A stretch of DNA of 64,000 bases. Source: Dryocola clanedunensis_A (GTDB lineage: Bacteria; Pseudomonadota; Gammaproteobacteria; Enterobacterales; Enterobacteriaceae). The stretch lies in NCBI GenBank assembly GCA_038405435.1, contig JBBYHZ010000004.1, one strand, 5' to 3'. Position 1 is the first letter of the stretch. Each line of letters opens with the position of its first letter. This document shows positions 33,337 through 41,320 of the stretch, piece after piece. The translations under genes were made by a program, and so were the position numbers. The notes beneath the pieces are model-generated. The model did not search any database. It saw only the letters and a program-made list of their open reading frames with translations, and was not told the DNA's origin.

Positions 33337-33561
33337 ATGAGCACTCCTGATTTTTCCACCGCTGATAACCATAGCGAACTGGCTATCGAAGTCACCTGCC
33401 TGAAAGTGATGTTAACCCAGATGTTGAAAGCAATGGGCCAGGCCGATGCAGGCAAAGTCATTATCAAAATGGAAAAGCAAATCGCTCAGATGGAAGACGC
33501 GGCGCACGCTGAAGTATTTGGTAATACTGTTAAGCAAATTAAACAAGCCTATCGCCAGTAA
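33337..33561 (+). CDS. yecF: YecF, DUF2594 family protein
   Basis: A 74-residue, probably all-helical cytoplasmic protein matching E. coli YecF in length and sequence (AIEVTCLKVMLTQMLKAMGQ, MEKQIAQMEDAAHAEVF). Function unknown. TTGAGGAAAG precedes the ATG. It lies between uvrY and sdiA, convergent to sdiA, as in E. coli, and ends at a strong terminator. Confidence 0.93.
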   Translation: MSTPDFSTADNHSELAIEVTCLKVMLTQMLKAMGQADAGKVIIKMEKQIAQMEDAAHAEVFGNTVKQIKQAYRQ

Positions 33562-33571
33562 GCGGTGAGTG

Positions 33572-33606
33572 ACGGCGGAGTGAAGCTGGTTTCATCCGCC
33601 GTTTTC
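33572..33606 (+). terminator. Terminator after yecF
   Basis: ACGGCGGA pairs with TCCGCCGT, extended inward by TGAA/TTCA, then TTTTC. It also faces the end of convergent sdiA. Confidence 0.82.
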
Positions 33607-33632
33607 GTCTGGCACGCAGAACGTAAATTCCC

Positions 33633-34355
33633 TCAGATTATCCCCATCGCCGCGGCATAGCAGGCTATCTGCGTTTTATTCGGCGCGTTAAATTTCTTCT
33701 GCATATTTTTCTGATGAAAATTCACCGTATTCTCCGAGATCGATAAAATCATCGCTATCTCCGACGATGTTTTCCCCTCGCCCGTCCACTGCAAAATCTC
33801 TCTTTCCCGCCTGCTCAGCTTCAGCGACATCGGCTCAACGGAGGGATCTTCCAGCCTTGCCAGCGTCATTAAGCTCAGCTCCGCAAGATACTGCAAACGT
33901 GCGTTTAGCTGGTCGTCCGGCAGTAATTTTCCCTTTACGGATGAGCGGGATACCGACAGCAGCCCCGCCGCCCTGCTCGGGGACATCACGCACTGGGTGA
34001 TGCCACGGCGCAGGCCATGATCCCGCGCGGCGTCCCAGAATTCAGGCGTGCCGCTAAAAAGCTCGTCGTTCCAGGGCAGAAAGCCACGCATAAAATTCAT
34101 CGGCTGCAGCACCGGATCGATGGCGAAATAGTTTTCTTTCTGGTAATGCTCGAGCCAGGCCTGGGGGTAAGTGGAAATAACCGAGGTTTTGGGCCGGGTA
34201 AAAGGCACCGGATGCCTGACGCAAAAAGCGAAGTAATCAAATTCCAGCCGCTGCGTCTGTTGGTGAAGCGTGGTGGTAATATCGCTGGCATCAGTCATTG
34301 ACTGGAAAATAGCGAGTATTTCCCGTCGCCAGCTAAAAAAGTCGCAATCCCGCAT
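33633..34355 (-). CDS. sdiA: LuxR-type quorum-sensing receptor SdiA
   Basis: SdiA (240 residues with this start, as in E. coli) is an orphan LuxR-type receptor that senses acyl-homoserine lactones made by other bacteria. The N-terminal ligand domain keeps FCVRHPVPFTRPK, AIDPVL and WDAARDHGLRRGITQ. The DNA-binding domain keeps LSRREREILQWTGEGKTSSE and LSISENTVNFHQKNMQKK, almost identical to E. coli. The ligand domain is much less conserved than the DNA-binding domain. Starts at 34391 or 34415 are also open. No luxI-type gene is in the window. Confidence 0.95.
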   Translation of the reverse strand: MRDCDFFSWRREILAIFQSMTDASDITTTLHQQTQRLEFDYFAFCVRHPVPFTRPKTSVISTYPQAWLEHYQKENYFAIDPVLQPMNFMRGFLPWNDELFSGTPEFWDAARDHGLRRGITQCVMSPSRAAGLLSVSRSSVKGKLLPDDQLNARLQYLAELSLMTLARLEDPSVEPMSLKLSRREREILQWTGEGKTSSEIAMILSISENTVNFHQKNMQKKFNAPNKTQIACYAAAMGII

Positions 34356-34550
34356 TATTTCTGGCGTATCTCCATCGCTATATATATTCATTTTTTGAAT
34401 GCCTAACGCTAACACATTTAGCCGTTTTATATGTGTGATTTATTATGCGGCCGATCGGTTTGGGTGAACGCCTTTTTAAGCGTCATTATTAATGAGGGGG
34501 GAACGCCGCTTATTTAATTTTGTTCCGTGATAATGATCGGCCTTACTTCC

Positions 34551-34572
34551 GCCCTCTCCGGGCGGAGAGGGC
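34551..34572 (-). terminator. Hairpin after tcyN
   Basis: GCCCTCTCCG/CGGAGAGGGC is a perfect palindrome nine bases past the tcyN stop, without an obvious T-run. It probably ends the cystine operon. Confidence 0.6.
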
Positions 34573-34580
34573 AAAGCAAA

Positions 34581-35333
34581 TTACTGGGTCAAAAACTTCT
34601 CAAGGAACTGCCGGGTGCGGGGCTGCTGCGGGCTGGCAAACAGCGCTTTGGCAGGCCCCTGCTCCACGATGCGCCCCTGATCCATGAATATGGCCCGGTC
34701 CGCTACGTCTCGGGCAAAGCTCATTTCATGGGTCACGATCACCATCGTGCGCTTTTCCTGCGCCAGCTGACGAATGGTGCTCAGCACCTCGCCCACCAGT
34801 TCAGGATCCAGCGCGGAGGTAGGCTCATCAAAAAGAATCACTTCCGGACGCATCGCCAGCGCGCGGGCGATAGCCACGCGCTGCTGCTGCCCGCCGGACA
34901 GCCGACGCGGATAGCTGGTCTCTTTCCCCGTCAGCCCTACCTTCGCCAGCAGCTCACGCGCGCGGGCCGTGGCCTGTTCTTTCGGCTCGCCTTTTACGAT
35001 GACCGGTCCTTCAATAATATTTTCCAGCACCGTTCTGTGCGGGAAGAGGTTGAAGCTCTGGAACACAAAGCCAACATGCTGGCGCAGCTCGCGCACGAGG
35101 TTTTTCTGTTTGCTGAGCGACCGGGCGGCGTCAATAGTGATCTCGCCGACCTGGATCGTGCCGGATTCGGGCTGTTCGAGCAGGTTAATGCAGCGCAGCA
35201 GCGTGGTTTTACCGGAGCCGCTTGGCCCGATAATCGCCACTACCTCACCCTCTTCCACCGTCAGGTCAATGCCGTGGAGCACCGCCTGACCGTGAAACTT
35301 TTTCACCAGCTGTTTAACGTTGATAGCACTCAT
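34581..35333 (-). CDS. tcyN: L-cystine ABC transporter ATPase TcyN
   Basis: TcyN (YecC, 250 residues) is the ATPase of the high-affinity cystine importer. Walker A GPSGSGKTT, Q-loop FVFQSFNLFPH, signature LSGGQQQR, Walker B VILFDEPTSALD and the switch histidine in VIVTHEM are all present. Its start overlaps the tcyL stop by four bases. With tcyJ and tcyL it forms the importer that also brings in diaminopimelate and D-cysteine-related compounds. Confidence 0.96.
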   Translation of the reverse strand: MSAINVKQLVKKFHGQAVLHGIDLTVEEGEVVAIIGPSGSGKTTLLRCINLLEQPESGTIQVGEITIDAARSLSKQKNLVRELRQHVGFVFQSFNLFPHRTVLENIIEGPVIVKGEPKEQATARARELLAKVGLTGKETSYPRRLSGGQQQRVAIARALAMRPEVILFDEPTSALDPELVGEVLSTIRQLAQEKRTMVIVTHEMSFARDVADRAIFMDQGRIVEQGPAKALFASPQQPRTRQFLEKFLTQ

Positions 35334-35998
35334 TTGGGATCCCTGTCCTGACGGTTAAGCTGATTTTCGAAGTAGTTCTGCAGGGCAGACAAAACGGTCG
35401 CCATCACCCAGTAAATCAGCGAGGCGGCCAGGTACATGGTGAAGACCTCCAGCGTGCGCGAGGTGATCAACTGCGCCTGGCGGAACAGTTCCGGCACCTG
35501 AATGGTCGCCGCAAGGGAGGTGTCTTTTACCAGGCTGATAAAGCTATTGCTGAGCGGCGGCAGCGCCACGCGCGCTGACTGCGGCAGAATGGCGCGACGC
35601 ATGGTCTGCCAGCGCGTCATGCCGATGCTGGCGGCGGCTTCCCACTGCCCTTTATCGATAGAGGAGATAGCCGCGCGCAGCGTTTCTGAGGCGTAGGCCG
35701 CAGTATTGAGCGACAGGCCAATCATCGCCGCCGGAACAGGATCCAGCTCGATGCCGAACTGCGGCAGGCCGTAGTAGATCATAAACAGCTGGGCGATAAG
35801 CGGCGTGCCGCGGAATATCGACACGTAAAAGCGCGACAGCAGCGAGAACGGCAAAAATGCCGACAGGCGCATCATCGCCAGTATAAAACCGAGCAGCAGC
35901 CCGAAGAACATGCCGCCGATACTCAGCTGTAGCGTGAAAACGGCCCCGCGGAGGAGATAAGGTGCCGAATCGATCACCAGTTGCAGACTTTCTTGCAT
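35330..35998 (-). CDS. tcyL: L-cystine ABC transporter permease TcyL
   Basis: TcyL (YecS, 222 residues) is the membrane permease of the cystine importer. It has about five hydrophobic segments and the permease EAA loop EAAASIGMTRWQTMRRAILPQ, which docks on TcyN. The opening MQESLQLVIDSAPYLLRGAV follows E. coli. It is followed by tcyN with a four-base overlap; upstream, a palindromic repeat separates it from dcyD. Confidence 0.96.
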   Translation of the reverse strand: MQESLQLVIDSAPYLLRGAVFTLQLSIGGMFFGLLLGFILAMMRLSAFLPFSLLSRFYVSIFRGTPLIAQLFMIYYGLPQFGIELDPVPAAMIGLSLNTAAYASETLRAAISSIDKGQWEAAASIGMTRWQTMRRAILPQSARVALPPLSNSFISLVKDTSLAATIQVPELFRQAQLITSRTLEVFTMYLAASLIYWVMATVLSALQNYFENQLNRQDRDPK

Positions 35999-36039
35999 CG
36001 TAAATTACACCCTGTCCTGCTTGTTCTTTTTATAAAAAT

Positions 36040-36069
36040 GGTGGATGACGCTTTGCTTATCCACCCTAC
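36040..36069. repeat. REP-like palindrome between dcyD and tcyL
   Basis: GGTGGATGACGC followed by TTATCCACC forms the family palindrome and ends in CCTAC, in the same form as the copy at 61779-61809. It splits the dcyD and tcyL parts of the cystine operon and may stabilise the upstream message. Confidence 0.8.
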
Positions 36070-36078
36070 AAAAACCGG

Positions 36079-37065
36079 TTAAACGTGCGGATGGTAGGCG
36101 AACAGCGCCGGAGCCCCACCGGTATGCACGAAAATAATCGGGCCGTTATCTTTAAAGCGCTTTTGCGCCACGCCGTCGATTAGCCCGGCCATCGCCTTTC
36201 CGGTATAGACCGGGTCAAGCAGAATGCCTTCCAGACGGGCCAGCAGCTTAATGGCCTCCAGCCCCTCTTCGTTCGGCGTGCCGTAGCCCGGCGCAAAATA
36301 ATCGTCCCACAGCGTGATGGGCGCCCGGGCCGTTAAATCAAGGGAATGCGCAACGGACTGCTGTAGGGCCTCAACTTTCGGCTGCTGCTGGGCAACGGTG
36401 CGGGACACCGTCACGCCGATTAACTCAACGTCCGGCATCACCTGCTCCAGCCCAACGGCCAGCCCCGCGTGCGTTCCCGCGCTGCCGGATGCCACCACCA
36501 CGGACGAGACGCTCACCGCGCTGTCGCACTGCTGGGCAATTTCCAGCGCGCTTTCCACATAGCCCAGCGCACCCAGCGCGTTCGAGCCGCCAACCGGAAT
36601 AACGTAAGGGCGGAACCCCTGGGCTTCCAGCCGGATGGCAAGGTCCTCAAGCTGGGCGTCCGGCGCGTGCAGCGCGTCGCACATTTCGATTTCCGCATCG
36701 AAGAGATCGAGCAGCAGCCGGTTGCCGTTAGTGAGATAGTTTTCCGCATGCGTGGCAATTGGGTTTTCGAGCAGCGCCACGCATTTCAGCCCCAGCTTTG
36801 CCGCAACCGCCGCCGTCTGGCGCACATGGTTTGACTGGATCGCCCCCGCCGTGACCAGCGTATCGGCCCCCTCGCGCAGCGCGTCCGCCGCCAGAAACTC
36901 GAGCTTGCGCAGCTTGTTGCCCCCCAGCGCCATTGGCGTGGTGTCATCACGCTTGATGAAGATTTCCCGGCCAAGGTAGTCAGAAAAACGCGGCAGGTAC
37001 TCAAGCGGCGTAGGCGCGCCGATAAACTCCAGGCGCGGGAAACGGGTCAGATTGTGCAACGACAT
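36079..37065 (-). CDS. dcyD: D-cysteine desulfhydrase DcyD
   Basis: DcyD (328 residues, as in E. coli) breaks D-cysteine into pyruvate, ammonia and sulfide with pyridoxal phosphate. It belongs to the ACC deaminase-like type II fold. The cofactor lysine is K51 in ALGGNKLRKLEF; the stretch GAIQSNHVRQTAAVAAKLG binds the carboxylate and SGSAGTHAGLAVG holds the phosphate. GGAG lies ahead of the start. It sits between tcyJ and tcyL, tying cystine uptake to D-cysteine detoxification. Confidence 0.96.
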   Translation of the reverse strand: MSLHNLTRFPRLEFIGAPTPLEYLPRFSDYLGREIFIKRDDTTPMALGGNKLRKLEFLAADALREGADTLVTAGAIQSNHVRQTAAVAAKLGLKCVALLENPIATHAENYLTNGNRLLLDLFDAEIEMCDALHAPDAQLEDLAIRLEAQGFRPYVIPVGGSNALGALGYVESALEIAQQCDSAVSVSSVVVASGSAGTHAGLAVGLEQVMPDVELIGVTVSRTVAQQQPKVEALQQSVAHSLDLTARAPITLWDDYFAPGYGTPNEEGLEAIKLLARLEGILLDPVYTGKAMAGLIDGVAQKRFKDNGPIIFVHTGGAPALFAYHPHV

Positions 37066-37144
37066 GAGCTACTCCATTAAACCGATAGGTAAATCCACAT
37101 CCTTCATTATGTACCAACACGGGCCGCCGCCCGCAAATACAAAT

Positions 37145-37177
37145 AAAAAAGGCGGATCACGCTTTCACGTATCCGCC
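37145..37177 (-). terminator. Terminator after tcyJ
   Basis: GGCGGAT/ATCCGCC arms at 37151-37177 followed on the minus strand by six T. The arms equal those of the palindromic repeat family, so this copy seems to have become a terminator. It would limit read-through from tcyJ into dcyD. Confidence 0.85.
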
Positions 37178-37195
37178 CGGGGATCTGCTCAGTGC

Positions 37196-37996
37196 TTATT
37201 TGGTGACGTCAGCACCGAACCATTTTTCAGACAGCTTTTTCATCGTGCCGTCTTTCTGCATATCGGCAATGGCCTTGTCGATAGCGGTAACCAGATCTTC
37301 GTTGCCCTTACGAACCGCAACGCCCGCTTCCTGACGGGAGAAAGCATCGCCCGCTACGGCCAGCGTGTCCTTGGTTTTCTTCACCAGATCCAGCGCCGCC
37401 AGGCGGTCAACCAGAATGGCGTCGATACGGCCTACGCGCAGATCCTGATATTTTGTCGGGTCGTCATCATAGGTGCGAACGTCTACGCCCTGCACGTTTT
37501 CACGCAGCCACTGTTCGTAGTTGGTGCCCAGACCCACGCCAACCTTTTTCCCCTTCAGGTCAGCCGCCGTTTTGATGCTGCCCTCATTGCCTTTTTTCAC
37601 CAGCGCCTGGATACCGGATACGGTGTACGGCGTGGAGAAGTCATACTTCTTCTTACGTTCGTCAGAAATCGTGACCTGGTTAATCACCACATCGATACGT
37701 TTGGAGTCCAGCGATGCCAGCATGCCGTCCCATTTGGTGGGTTTCAGCGCGGCCTTCACGCCTAAATGCTGAGCAAGCTGCTCGGCGAACTCGACCTCAA
37801 AACCTGTCAGCTTGCCGTCGTCACCCTGGAAGCTGAACGGAGGATAGGTGCCTTCCAGCCCAACCAGCAGCGTGCCGCGCTCTTTAACTTTATTGAGTAA
37901 ATTTTCTGCCGCGAAGGTTTTTACGCTTGCCCCGGCAACCAGCGCCACAGCCAGCACGCCCATCAGCGCCTGACGTCCTACCATTGCTATTTTCAT
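37196..37996 (-). CDS. tcyJ: L-cystine-binding periplasmic protein TcyJ (FliY)
   Basis: TcyJ (266 residues) is the periplasmic receptor of the cystine importer. The signal peptide runs to SVKTFA, and the mature part has GTYPPFSFQGDDGKLTGFEV and the ligand-binding RIDVVINQVTISDERKK, hallmarks of amino-acid-binding proteins. The older name FliY reflects its place beside fliZ, not a flagellar role. It lies upstream of dcyD with a terminator-like hairpin between, giving more binding protein than permease. Confidence 0.96.
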   Translation of the reverse strand: MKIAMVGRQALMGVLAVALVAGASVKTFAAENLLNKVKERGTLLVGLEGTYPPFSFQGDDGKLTGFEVEFAEQLAQHLGVKAALKPTKWDGMLASLDSKRIDVVINQVTISDERKKKYDFSTPYTVSGIQALVKKGNEGSIKTAADLKGKKVGVGLGTNYEQWLRENVQGVDVRTYDDDPTKYQDLRVGRIDAILVDRLAALDLVKKTKDTLAVAGDAFSRQEAGVAVRKGNEDLVTAIDKAIADMQKDGTMKKLSEKWFGADVTK

Positions 37997-38081
37997 TTTT
38001 ACCCCAGCGATGCATTATTTTGTCGTAGTGTAGCGACTTGCCGTTAGCCGTCAAAACCAGTCCGCTACAACTTATTCCATA

Positions 38082-38633
38082 TTAATATATATCTGAAGTT
38101 GCTTTATTTTCCTGCCCGCTAACGGACAGATTTGCGATCTGCATCTGAAACTGCCAGTACTTACGCAGCGCAATGCGGTAGTTGTTGGTGCTGCCAGGCG
38201 GCAGCCATGCCTCAAGGGAGTCATCCAGCAGCTGCTGTAAGCTGTCAGGCGCGGGGATGTTCTGTTCAGCAAGATGGTTGCCCAGGCGACGCAGACGCAC
38301 CACATATTCGCGGATGGTGCCGTGGCTCATTTCCGTCTGCTCAAACAGATACTGCTTAAAGCCGATGATGTCGAAGTAGTTGCCCTGCTCTTTGCAGTGC
38401 AGGTCGCCGCAGAAGCGGCAAAGCGCCATCCACTGCTGCTGTTCGGTGAGCCAGGCGGCCTCGTCAATGGGCGTGTCGAGCTGCGCGATGGTCGCTTTGT
38501 TGACGATCTCTCCGCCGCGCGTCAACGTGATACGGTCAAGAAGCTTGCCGCAGTGCGCGCAGTGGGTCTGCGTGTGCTTAAAGTCTTTCAGGTAGCGGCT
38601 TAGTGGCCGTCTTTTCGGTTGCTGCACCGTCAT
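38082..38633 (-). CDS. fliZ: Flagellar regulator FliZ
   Basis: FliZ (183 residues, as in E. coli) is a cytoplasmic regulator that binds sigma-S-type promoters and holds back curli and other RpoS genes while motility is on. It contains paired cysteines C25-x2-C28 and CRFCGDLHC, which look like a metal site. The central part resembles the phage-integrase core-binding domain (TIREYVVRLRRLGNHLAEQN). It follows fliA by 38 bases in the fliAZ operon. Confidence 0.96.
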   Translation of the reverse strand: MTVQQPKRRPLSRYLKDFKHTQTHCAHCGKLLDRITLTRGGEIVNKATIAQLDTPIDEAAWLTEQQQWMALCRFCGDLHCKEQGNYFDIIGFKQYLFEQTEMSHGTIREYVVRLRRLGNHLAEQNIPAPDSLQQLLDDSLEAWLPPGSTNNYRIALRKYWQFQMQIANLSVSGQENKATSDIY

Positions 38634-38671
38634 GTTAATGTCCAGGTGGTCTGCCAGTCGTGCGGCACTCC

Positions 38672-39391
38672 CTACAACTTACCCAGCTTGATGCGTAAGC
38701 GTTTGATCGCCTGGCTGTGCAGTTGGCTGACCCGCGACTCCCCCACTTCCAGAACGGCGCCAATCTCTTTGAGGTTGAGCTCTTCCTGATAGTAAAGGGT
38801 CAGCACCAGCTGTTCGCGTTCCGGCAGCGCTTCAATCGCTTCCATCACCCGTCCGCGCAAATTGCTTTCCAGCAGATGCTGCAAAGGATTTGCCTGTTGG
38901 TGCTCTTCGGTAACCAGCTCGATACTGTCGCCGTGCTCTTCCCGCCACTCGTCATAAGAGAAGAGCTGGCTGTTATTGGTGTCGAGCAACATCTGACGGT
39001 ACTCTTCGAGCGGGATATCCAGACGCGCCGCCACTTCCGTTTCCGTCGCGTTGCGCCCCAGCTCCTGCTCCAGTTGACCAATCGCCTGTGCCACGCCGCG
39101 GGCGTTACGCCTGACGCTGCGCGGCACCCAGTCGCGGCTGCGCAGTTCATCAAGCATTGCCCCACGGATGCGCTGCACCGCGTAGGTGGTAAATGCCGTT
39201 CCTTGCAGGGCATCATAGCGATCGACTGCGTTTAACAACCCGATGCCGCCCGCCTGTAGCAGATCGTCAAGTTCAACACTCGCCGGCAGACGAACCTGCA
39301 GGCGCAATGCTTCGTGACGCACCAGCGGAACATAACGCTGCCACAGCGAGTGTTTATCCATCACACCTTCAGCGGTATACAGTGAATTCAC
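38672..39391 (-). CDS. fliA: Flagellar sigma factor FliA (sigma-28)
   Basis: FliA (239 residues, as in E. coli) directs RNA polymerase to late flagellar genes such as fliC, fliDST and motAB-cheAW. Region 2 reads DLLQAGGIGLLNAVDRYD and GTAFTTYAVQRIRGAMLDEL; region 4 reads LVLTLYYQEELNLKEIGAVL and ESRVSQLHSQAIKRLR. The start codon is GTG, within TATCGTGAATTCACTG as in E. coli. It is kept inactive by FlgM, whose gene is outside the window. It is followed by fliZ. Confidence 0.97.
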   Translation of the reverse strand: MNSLYTAEGVMDKHSLWQRYVPLVRHEALRLQVRLPASVELDDLLQAGGIGLLNAVDRYDALQGTAFTTYAVQRIRGAMLDELRSRDWVPRSVRRNARGVAQAIGQLEQELGRNATETEVAARLDIPLEEYRQMLLDTNNSQLFSYDEWREEHGDSIELVTEEHQQANPLQHLLESNLRGRVMEAIEALPEREQLVLTLYYQEELNLKEIGAVLEVGESRVSQLHSQAIKRLRIKLGKL

Positions 39392-39480
39392 GATAAACAG
39401 CCCTGCGTTAGTTGAGTTATCGGCATGATTATCCGTTTCTGCAGGGGTTTTAATCGTCAGAATAGTGGGCGAAAGGGGGG
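39392..39480 (-). promoter_or_regulatory. fliAZ promoter region
   Basis: The sequence upstream of fliA is almost identical to what I recall from E. coli. It includes the sigma-28 -10 element GCCGATAA at 39424-39417 (minus strand) and CTGCAGAAACGGATAATCAT before it. Both FlhDC-dependent and FliA-dependent promoters lie here in E. coli. The FlhDC box itself I cannot delimit by eye. Confidence 0.65.
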
Positions 39481-39510
39481 GTTATTTGCGGGTATGGGAG
39501 CGGAAAAAAC

Positions 39511-39537
39511 AAAAAACCCTGCCGGAGCAGGGTTTTA
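39511..39537 (-). terminator. fliC terminator
   Basis: AAAACCCTGC/GCAGGGTTTT hairpin (39513-39536) followed on the minus strand by T-rich sequence, 15 bases past the fliC stop. A strong, abundant message is expected here. Confidence 0.92.
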
Positions 39538-39551
39538 CAGGTTTAAGGCGA

Positions 39552-41054
39552 TTAGCCCTGCAGCAGGGACAGAACCTGCTGTGGCACCTGGTTAGCTTTA
39601 GCCAACACGGAGTTACCGGCCTGCTGGATGATCTGCGCTTTAGACATGTTGGACACTTCGGTCGCATAGTCGGCGTCCTGAATACGGGACTGCGCTTCAG
39701 ACAGGTTGGTGGTAGTGTTGTTCAGGTTGGTTACCGCAGAATCCAGACGGTTCTGGATAGCACCCAGGGAAGAACGGAATTTATCAATTTGGCTGATAGC
39801 ATCATCCAAAGCTTTCAGAGGATCAGAGGTAGATTTCTGAGAAGCTGCGGCGTCTGCACTGATCAGGGTAGTAGCACCTGCAGCAGTTTTACCTAAGAAA
39901 ACAGCTTGTGTGGTGGTGGTGCCACCAGCATCAGTGAAGGAAGCAGTTACTTCGTCACCAGCTGCGTTCACGTCGTATTTCTTGCCATTGATTGACAGGG
40001 TGCTGCCTTGTTTAGTTGCGCCCTGCAGATCCAGGTCGGATTGTTTTGCAGCACGGTTATCAAGAGTTGCCGCTGTTGTTAACTGGCCAGTAGAAGCATC
40101 TGTGTAGATTGCCTGGCCACCCAATGCAGCTGATGCACCAACAGTAGAAGTACTACCAGTAGTTGACAGAGCAACATCTTTACCACCGATGGTCGCTTTA
40201 AAGGAGGCGTTACCATTAGCATCCGCATCACCAACTAAAGTCAGCTCAACGTTGTTAACGGTAATTTTATCGCCATCTTTTTTACCAACTGCTTTAGTTG
40301 CGATAGCAGTAGCATCAGCAGCGGTAGAGATTTTACCTGCGTTATCTGTAGTAGCATCGACAGTGAACGAACCATCAGCCGCGCTGATGTACTGTGCTGC
40401 GTTACCGGAAGTCACTGCCCCAGATGAAACATCTACGTTATATGTAGCAGCCCCAACTTTATAATTATCAGTACCGGTTGCGCCAAAATCAGCAATCAGA
40501 GCGCCGCCAGTGACTTTCTGAGCGCCATCTACGCTGAAGCCTGACAGGCCCAGCGTTTTGGAATCAATTTTTTTCAGATCGATAGAGATAGTTTCGCCAT
40601 CGTTAGCACCAACCTGAATCTTCATGGAGCCGTCTTTAGCCAGCACGTTCACGCCGTTGAACTGGGTCTGGCCCGATACGCGGTCAATTTCGTCCAGACG
40701 GGATTTGATTTCGTCCTGGATTGAAGACAGGTCGGAATCGGAGTTAGTCCCGGTGGTAGCCTGAACGGTCAGCTCACGTACACGCTGTAAGTTGTTGTTG
40801 ATTTCAGACAGCGCGCCTTCAGTTGTCTGCGCCAGAGAGATACCGTCGTTGGCGTTACGGGCAGCCTGAGTCAGACCTTTGATGTTAGAAGTGAAACGGT
40901 TAGCAATCGCCTGGCCCGCAGCGTCATCTTTCGCGCTGTTGATACGTAAGCCAGAAGACAGACGCTCAATAGAACTGGACAGAGCGGACTGGTTCTTGTT
41001 GATGTTGTTCTGAGTAATCAGCGAGAGGCTGTTGGTATTGATGACTTGTGCCAT
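39552..41054 (-). CDS. fliC: Flagellin FliC
   Basis: FliC (500 residues) is the filament subunit. The D0/D1 ends are conserved: residues 1-175 begin MAQVINTNSLSLITQNNINK and carry the TLR5-recognised LQRVRELTVQA; the last 100 residues end NQVPQQVLSLLQG. The middle (about 180-400) is the variable surface region, rich in Ala/Thr/Gly/Asp and with a lower GC content and different codon use than its neighbours. A sigma-28 promoter lies at 41131-41157. No second flagellin, fliB methylase or glycosylation gene is next to it. Confidence 0.97.
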   Translation of the reverse strand: MAQVINTNSLSLITQNNINKNQSALSSSIERLSSGLRINSAKDDAAGQAIANRFTSNIKGLTQAARNANDGISLAQTTEGALSEINNNLQRVRELTVQATTGTNSDSDLSSIQDEIKSRLDEIDRVSGQTQFNGVNVLAKDGSMKIQVGANDGETISIDLKKIDSKTLGLSGFSVDGAQKVTGGALIADFGATGTDNYKVGAATYNVDVSSGAVTSGNAAQYISAADGSFTVDATTDNAGKISTAADATAIATKAVGKKDGDKITVNNVELTLVGDADANGNASFKATIGGKDVALSTTGSTSTVGASAALGGQAIYTDASTGQLTTAATLDNRAAKQSDLDLQGATKQGSTLSINGKKYDVNAAGDEVTASFTDAGGTTTTQAVFLGKTAAGATTLISADAAASQKSTSDPLKALDDAISQIDKFRSSLGAIQNRLDSAVTNLNNTTTNLSEAQSRIQDADYATEVSNMSKAQIIQQAGNSVLAKANQVPQQVLSLLQG

Positions 41055-41130
41055 GATTTGTTTTCCTGTGTTTCAACTCTAGGGTTTATGGGTTGGGTTT
41101 CCACCCTTCGGCTCCACGCCGTTAAACCTG

Positions 41131-41157
41131 TTATCGTCTGGTCCCCCACAACCTTTA
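41131..41157 (-). promoter_or_regulatory. Sigma-28 promoter of fliC
   Basis: Minus strand: TAAAGGTT (41157-41150), 11-base spacer, GACGATAA (41138-41131). This matches TAAAGTTT-N11-GCCGATAA with two mismatches and predicts a leader of about 70 bases before fliC. Confidence 0.88.
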
Positions 41158-41251
41158 GATTTTTTTTCTCCTCCTGCCGTTATTTTTTTAGCGGCGGAAA
41201 TACTCTTTACCGCTGCCGCTATTCCCGCCATTAAAAAAAACAAATTAATCG

Positions 41252-41278
41252 TAAACTTTGTGTTTTCCAGGCCGATAA
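41252..41278 (+). promoter_or_regulatory. Sigma-28 promoter of fliDST
   Basis: TAAACTTT (41252-41259), 11-base spacer, GCCGATAA (41271-41278): a near-perfect FliA promoter 42 bases before fliD. Leader ends with AAGGA ahead of the ATG. Confidence 0.93.
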
Positions 41279-41320
41279 TCCCGGTATTCATTATATGCGT
41301 CGATACGTTAAGGAAAAAAT

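Noticed and set aside
34416..34550. A possible luxI-like or lux box element upstream of sdiA
   Set aside because: No synthase gene and no clear lux-box palindrome is present; the stretch is only A+T-rich.
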